From Promerops cafer (Eukaryota > Chordata > Aves > Passeriformes > Nectariniidae): a stretch of 64,000 bases of DNA. The notes under the pieces are model-generated. The model did no database searches, was not told the origin of the DNA, and saw only the letters and a list, made by a program, of their open reading frames with translations. How positions within the stretch are numbered: the stretch's first letter is position 1; each line of letters opens with the position of its first letter. The translations under genes and the position numbers were made by a program. The stretch covers positions 875,256-939,255 of the forward strand of contig VZSE01010018.1 of assembly GCA_013398275.1 (NCBI GenBank), in the 5' to 3' direction. Positions 59,572 to 64,000 of the stretch are shown here, in pieces.

Positions 59572-62500
59572 TCTCAGTTGCCATTTTGGAATGGGCTTCC
59601 CAGTGAGCTGCAGTGGAGAGTTTTGCATGCTGACCTCTCACCGAGCGACACCATGAATTCCACGCGCCCACCAACAAAACCAACTCACCCCACTGAGATA
59701 CAAGCAAGGGCTGATCCTTAATGGTCAATGGAAAGGGGAGGTGCACACATTCTGTTTTGGAGGTCAGAAACGCTCAGACTACATGACAGTACAAGCACTG
59801 TGTTCTGACAGATCCTGAACTTGGAGCTTTTCAGCAGAAAGCAGGCATCCTCTTCAAGTCACCCAGCTCTCCCAGCAGTATCACGTACGAAACAAACCGC
59901 TGGACAGAAGGTATGCCGCGGTTTTTGCTGATTCAGAGCTCCAAGCAAACAAGACAAATTGCTTCTCAGCCTCCTTGAAACAGGTATCTTCCTTATGTTT
60001 TGTTTCAGCTGCAAAAAACACTTCTTACAACAGCAAAAGCCCATATTAAGATATTTTCTGCAGTCAGGTCCATAGGTTATTTTCTGCCCATGATAAAAAT
60101 TCAGCTCTTTGCCTCTGCCTGAGAGTAGGTAAGAGACCAAAGCAATCCAGCCCTCATTTACCAGATTTAATTGAAAATGGGAGAAAGGGGAAAAAAATTT
60201 AACAGCATTTCTTAAATCCCAGGAACTTGACAGTGACATATATTCCTAAGTCATATACCTCTGAGAAGAGGCCATGCTGCCCCAGAGTAAATAACAGCTT
60301 GTAATTTGCAACGACGATACTCAGCAGCAGCACTGTGAGATACATGTGATAATGTGATTTACAGGACCAGGAAATAATTTTCAGATATATGTGCTGCCTT
60401 AACAATCCAGGTTAAGCATGTGCTGCAACTTTTCCCTTGAAGGTACAGTACGTGGAAGATTAAATGCAACAAAAGGAAATGTCGAGGGGGGAGGGAGGAG
60501 TCTCCTGCTGAGATGTTGTGATAAATTATTAAAACTTCTTTTTAATGTTGATGTTACTCTTTAACCTCAGATCACAATACTGACAGCAGAGAAAAACTGG
60601 AAGTGCTATTAAAGCTGTGATAAACACACCATGCTGTGGCAACACTTGTAAGGGGGAAAAAAAAAAAAAGTAAAAAATCCTGGGGGTGCCTCCAATCAGC
60701 AACATCAAGAAACAACAAGGGAGAAAATATCAAACTATCTACAATCCACACTCCCTCAGTCCAAATATTTATGAGATACCATTTATGCTCACTGAGCTAT
60801 ATTAGATTATGAGACCTCAATAACCCATGTTTTCCATAAACAAATGTCATGCAAGGAAGCAAAACAAAGTGAACTTTATGAAAAGGCACATTTAGTGAAC
60901 TGCTCACAGCACACACAGGGTAAATCTTCTCAGCAGTTTTTAACAGAGGAGGAAAATGGATTGCTGCCTTCAAAAATCATAAGTGGTTTCTCAACATAGC
61001 ATTTTTTTTTTATAAAGTTAATGCAATTTATCTTTATTAACACATCAACACTGACATAGCCAGTCAGCCAATTAGTGCTGCTGGCAGTGCATTTCACAAC
61101 ATCCATGTACTCTAAAAAAAAGTCTGTCTAGTCATTTTTACCACATATACTAACAATTCTGCACTCAAAATAGGCTTCTTGCTTTCTTTCTCTCTTCTTC
61201 TTCAACACTGTAGCCCCCTATGACAGGGGTAACATCACTTCCAATAATTCCACAAGAGTCCCAGAGGCTCCATAATGAAAAGAACAATCTGAATTCTCAC
61301 AATCCAAAAAATCACTAAATTTCTAAATGGTATGCATTTATTTGCATCAAGGCCCTAAACATTATTCTGCTAATGGTACAATGCAAAGCAAAATTCCTAC
61401 AAGGAATACATACCTTACACAGAGTCAGCCAAGCAAACTAACAAGAAAACAAATTAAACTCCATGCTCTCTTTTTAGCATCCTACTGCAAGCCCACACAG
61501 CAACCTGAAATCTGAGTCACTCAAAATAGCACAGGTTCTATTCTCCTTAGATTACTTTTAATACAGCTTTTTAGTACCTTACCCAAGCATCCATTACAAA
61601 ACTTTTCCTTTCCACTTACCCCCCTTCCAGTGTTTGCCTTTGGTCCTGCTAAGCTTGCTCAGGGTTGGTCCAGAGAAGAGCAACATCAAAATGAAAAGAA
61701 GTTCAAGCACAGTGATTTTCCCCCGTTTCAATGATAACATTTCCACAAGTTATTTTTAAAAATATTAAAAAAAAAATTAAAAAAAAATCTCACATCTTCT
61801 CCCCCACTTTGTGTTTACTTAGGGAAGAGTGATTAATCATTGAAAAATTAGAGCAAGGAGTAGCTTTGCTCCTCTCAGACGTTGAAGTAATATTTCAGTG
61901 ATGTAGCCCTGAGGAAAGCCACATTTCTCACTGATCCGATTTCTCCCACACAACATGCAGCCAGCCCCGCTGCTACTACAGCAGCTATAAAATAATTCCT
62001 GCTCCTCACTTTGGTTTCTGTGGGAATATATTCCTCAGCTTGCAGCGTGAGCTTGATTGAAAATGATAAATACAGTAATGCTTGTGTCCAGCAGAAAAGA
62101 GAAAAGATGTCAGGATTGTGAAAAAAGATGAGAAGCAGTTGTACTGACAGCTTTAAGCCTGACTGTCTGATCCTAATAGCTGTGCAACCAACCAAATTGC
62201 TCTTTTAAGAGTAATAAGGCTTCAGTGAAAGCTGGTGTCACTGCCACTTGGGTAGGTAGTGCAGGGCTTGAAAATCACCAAGGAACCTGCTGGAGATAAC
62301 GACTGCCACGGTCCCAGCTCCGAGCGCAGAGGGCTGAGCAGAATACAGTATGCACAGGGAGCATTTAATCTCTATTGTGTGCAGGAGATTTCCTGCTTTG
62401 CACTGTGCCACTGCTCAGGACTTTTCACTGCATTTTCTTAAAGCTTTACTTCACATTTTAAACTAAAATCCAAGATTCAACACACTAACTACTTGCAGCA

Positions 62501-64000
62501 TTTCTGAATTATTGCATGGGAAGAACCCTGCGTGGTTTTGGTGGTTTTTTTTTTTCTTTGTAAGTAGCAAACAGGAAGAACAAATCTTTAGCAGTAGCAG
62601 CAATCTTTTCACTGCACAGAGCAGCTATGCATTTTATATTTTCACACTGCCTATCCTTAGGATCTCCAAAATCCAGGGGGTGGGAGTACAGAGTGGAGAG
62701 GGAAGGAAAGAGAAAGGGGACATTCAGTAGTGCACATATTCTCAAAATAATAGATTGCAGTCAATTTTTCCTTTAATACGTGTTACTGCCACAGAAATAA
62801 TAGAGCTACTACCTACATCTCCAAATGTTTTTATTTAAGATACAAACTGACTCTGCTGATACTGGATCAGCAAACACAAGACTTTCTGTGCAAAATTTTG
62901 GATTTTCATGAAAGGTACTCTGAGAAAGATTCCTGACATTCAGGCTGCTCAAACCATCTTGAGATGCCCAGTGCTTGCTTAAGTGTGCCCAAAAGCTTGA
63001 ATTCATCTACAGTCTGGCATTTTGTTTCTATATAAGCATGCAGTACTCAATCAGTGAGCCACAAACCTTGTGCTGTAGATTTATATAAATAAAAAAATCA
63101 ATGTTTTTAGAATGACAAAGCAACGATGGTCACAAATTCCCTGAAGTTATCACATTTTCAACCACAGACATGATGCCCATTTCAGTGCAACATTAAAAAG
63201 ATGGTATTAAAAAATCTAAAGCCTTGCTTATTCATCTGAATAAAGAATGATATTTTGACTGGTGGAGACAATCATGAACATCTAATGTATATTCAGAGAT
63301 TTTCTTTTTTTTTTTTTAACAAACAGCATGTAATATCACAAACCAAGGAAATATTGGGATTTCACCATGGCCATATCAATGATGAAAGATCTTTTATTTT
63401 TAAGTTCTACAATATACTTGTGGGCTTGTTAGAGGATGTAACATTTGCATTTAGACGGAAAGCAAACACATGCCGATGTACAGTTCTTTATGCCTCTGTG
63501 CATTAATTTTTAAAAGTTGTAAGACAGCCTACCAGATGCTGAGTCTGATACATCAAGAATGATGTTTATGGCTCTTAGTTGCCAAAAAATTAGGTCAGTA
63601 TCTGTCACGTAGAGTCACTAAGCTGTAGCTTCTGTTAAATTTCTCCATCACACCATTCTTAATCACCAGTCTCATTGCTAATAATTAAAACACCATTTCT
63701 TCTATTTCTCTCCCAACTGTTACTGAAATGAGGCAGGCAGACACTCATGTTTGTTTTGATTGCTAGCACCATGAGATGTGTTGAAGAACCAAAAAAAACT
63801 GAGTTCACAGAAGTTTCATGATTTTTGCATCCAGACAGTAAGAAAACCTTAAACTAAACAACCCACAGCCCCACCCTCCTCAGGTACCATAAAGTAAATT
63901 CACTAACTTAAAAGTTTTGGATCAGAAAGAAAACACCTTCAATGTCCAAAATGTGTGGCAATATCAGTCACACCTCAGAACTTTTGACAGATCATTGTCT

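Larger units (their letters stand above)
56001..64000. other. Single-copy sequence, GC-richer patches, no gene seen
   Basis: GC-richer patches at 56140-56560 and 58080-58560 hold open frames on both strands (up to 123 codons) with no recognisable domain. An AATAAA with a following TTGCCA occurs near 56558, but no transcript body could be tied to it. Low-complexity tracts are at about 56610-56640 (AT), 59535-59571 (A/AAC), 60657-60669 (A), 61765-61788 (A-rich) and 63305-63317 (T). A signal-peptide-like minus-strand frame lies at 61620-61740. Confidence 0.55.

Overview
The window looks like gene-poor, AT-rich nuclear DNA from a bird. The main evidence is a set of truncated CR1 LINEs with typical avian 3' ends: the GGTTGGACT, TTCCAAC and ATTCTGTGA-type tails, and the CTGCCCAGGGAGGTGGTGGAG core. 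No Alu- or B1-like SINEs, CRISPR arrays, operons or bacterial gene organisation were seen. The longest open frames (168, 146 and 128 codons) are not recognisable as proteins. I do not assign any protein-coding gene, tRNA, rRNA or snRNA with confidence. The window is best read as intergenic DNA, or as the inside of one very long intron; the sequence alone does not decide which.

Layout: six CR1 3' fragments lie at about 581-770 (+), 8046-8370 (+), 10158-10472 (-), 38461-38757 (-), 41098-41368 (+) and 46854-47171 (+). A much older LINE reverse-transcriptase fragment of the CR1/L2 type lies at about 6125-6320 (+); it has no nucleotide likeness that I can see to the six CR1 tails. Between them is mostly single-copy AT-rich sequence with homopolymer tracts, two long T/G-rich tracts (4513-4582 and 16161-16268), short microsatellites (CA/TA, AAG, TTA, AAC) and a 13-base G run. 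Somewhat GC-richer patches occur near 2940-3230, 7420-7620, 13450-13790, 29490-29860, 35200-35510, 39760-40270, 56140-56560 and 58080-58560. They carry no recognised gene.

Five short segments have an acceptor-like and a donor-like site around an open frame, or a start codon and a donor. They are 1604-1660 (-), 19316-19360 (-), 27858-27878 (-), 39288-39356 (+) and 61620-61740 (-). They lie on both strands and do not form a coherent gene model, so they are recorded as low-confidence candidates only. Several stretches look like possible conserved noncoding or enhancer DNA from their motif content, but this needs alignment to other birds. I found no convincing new biological system in this window.
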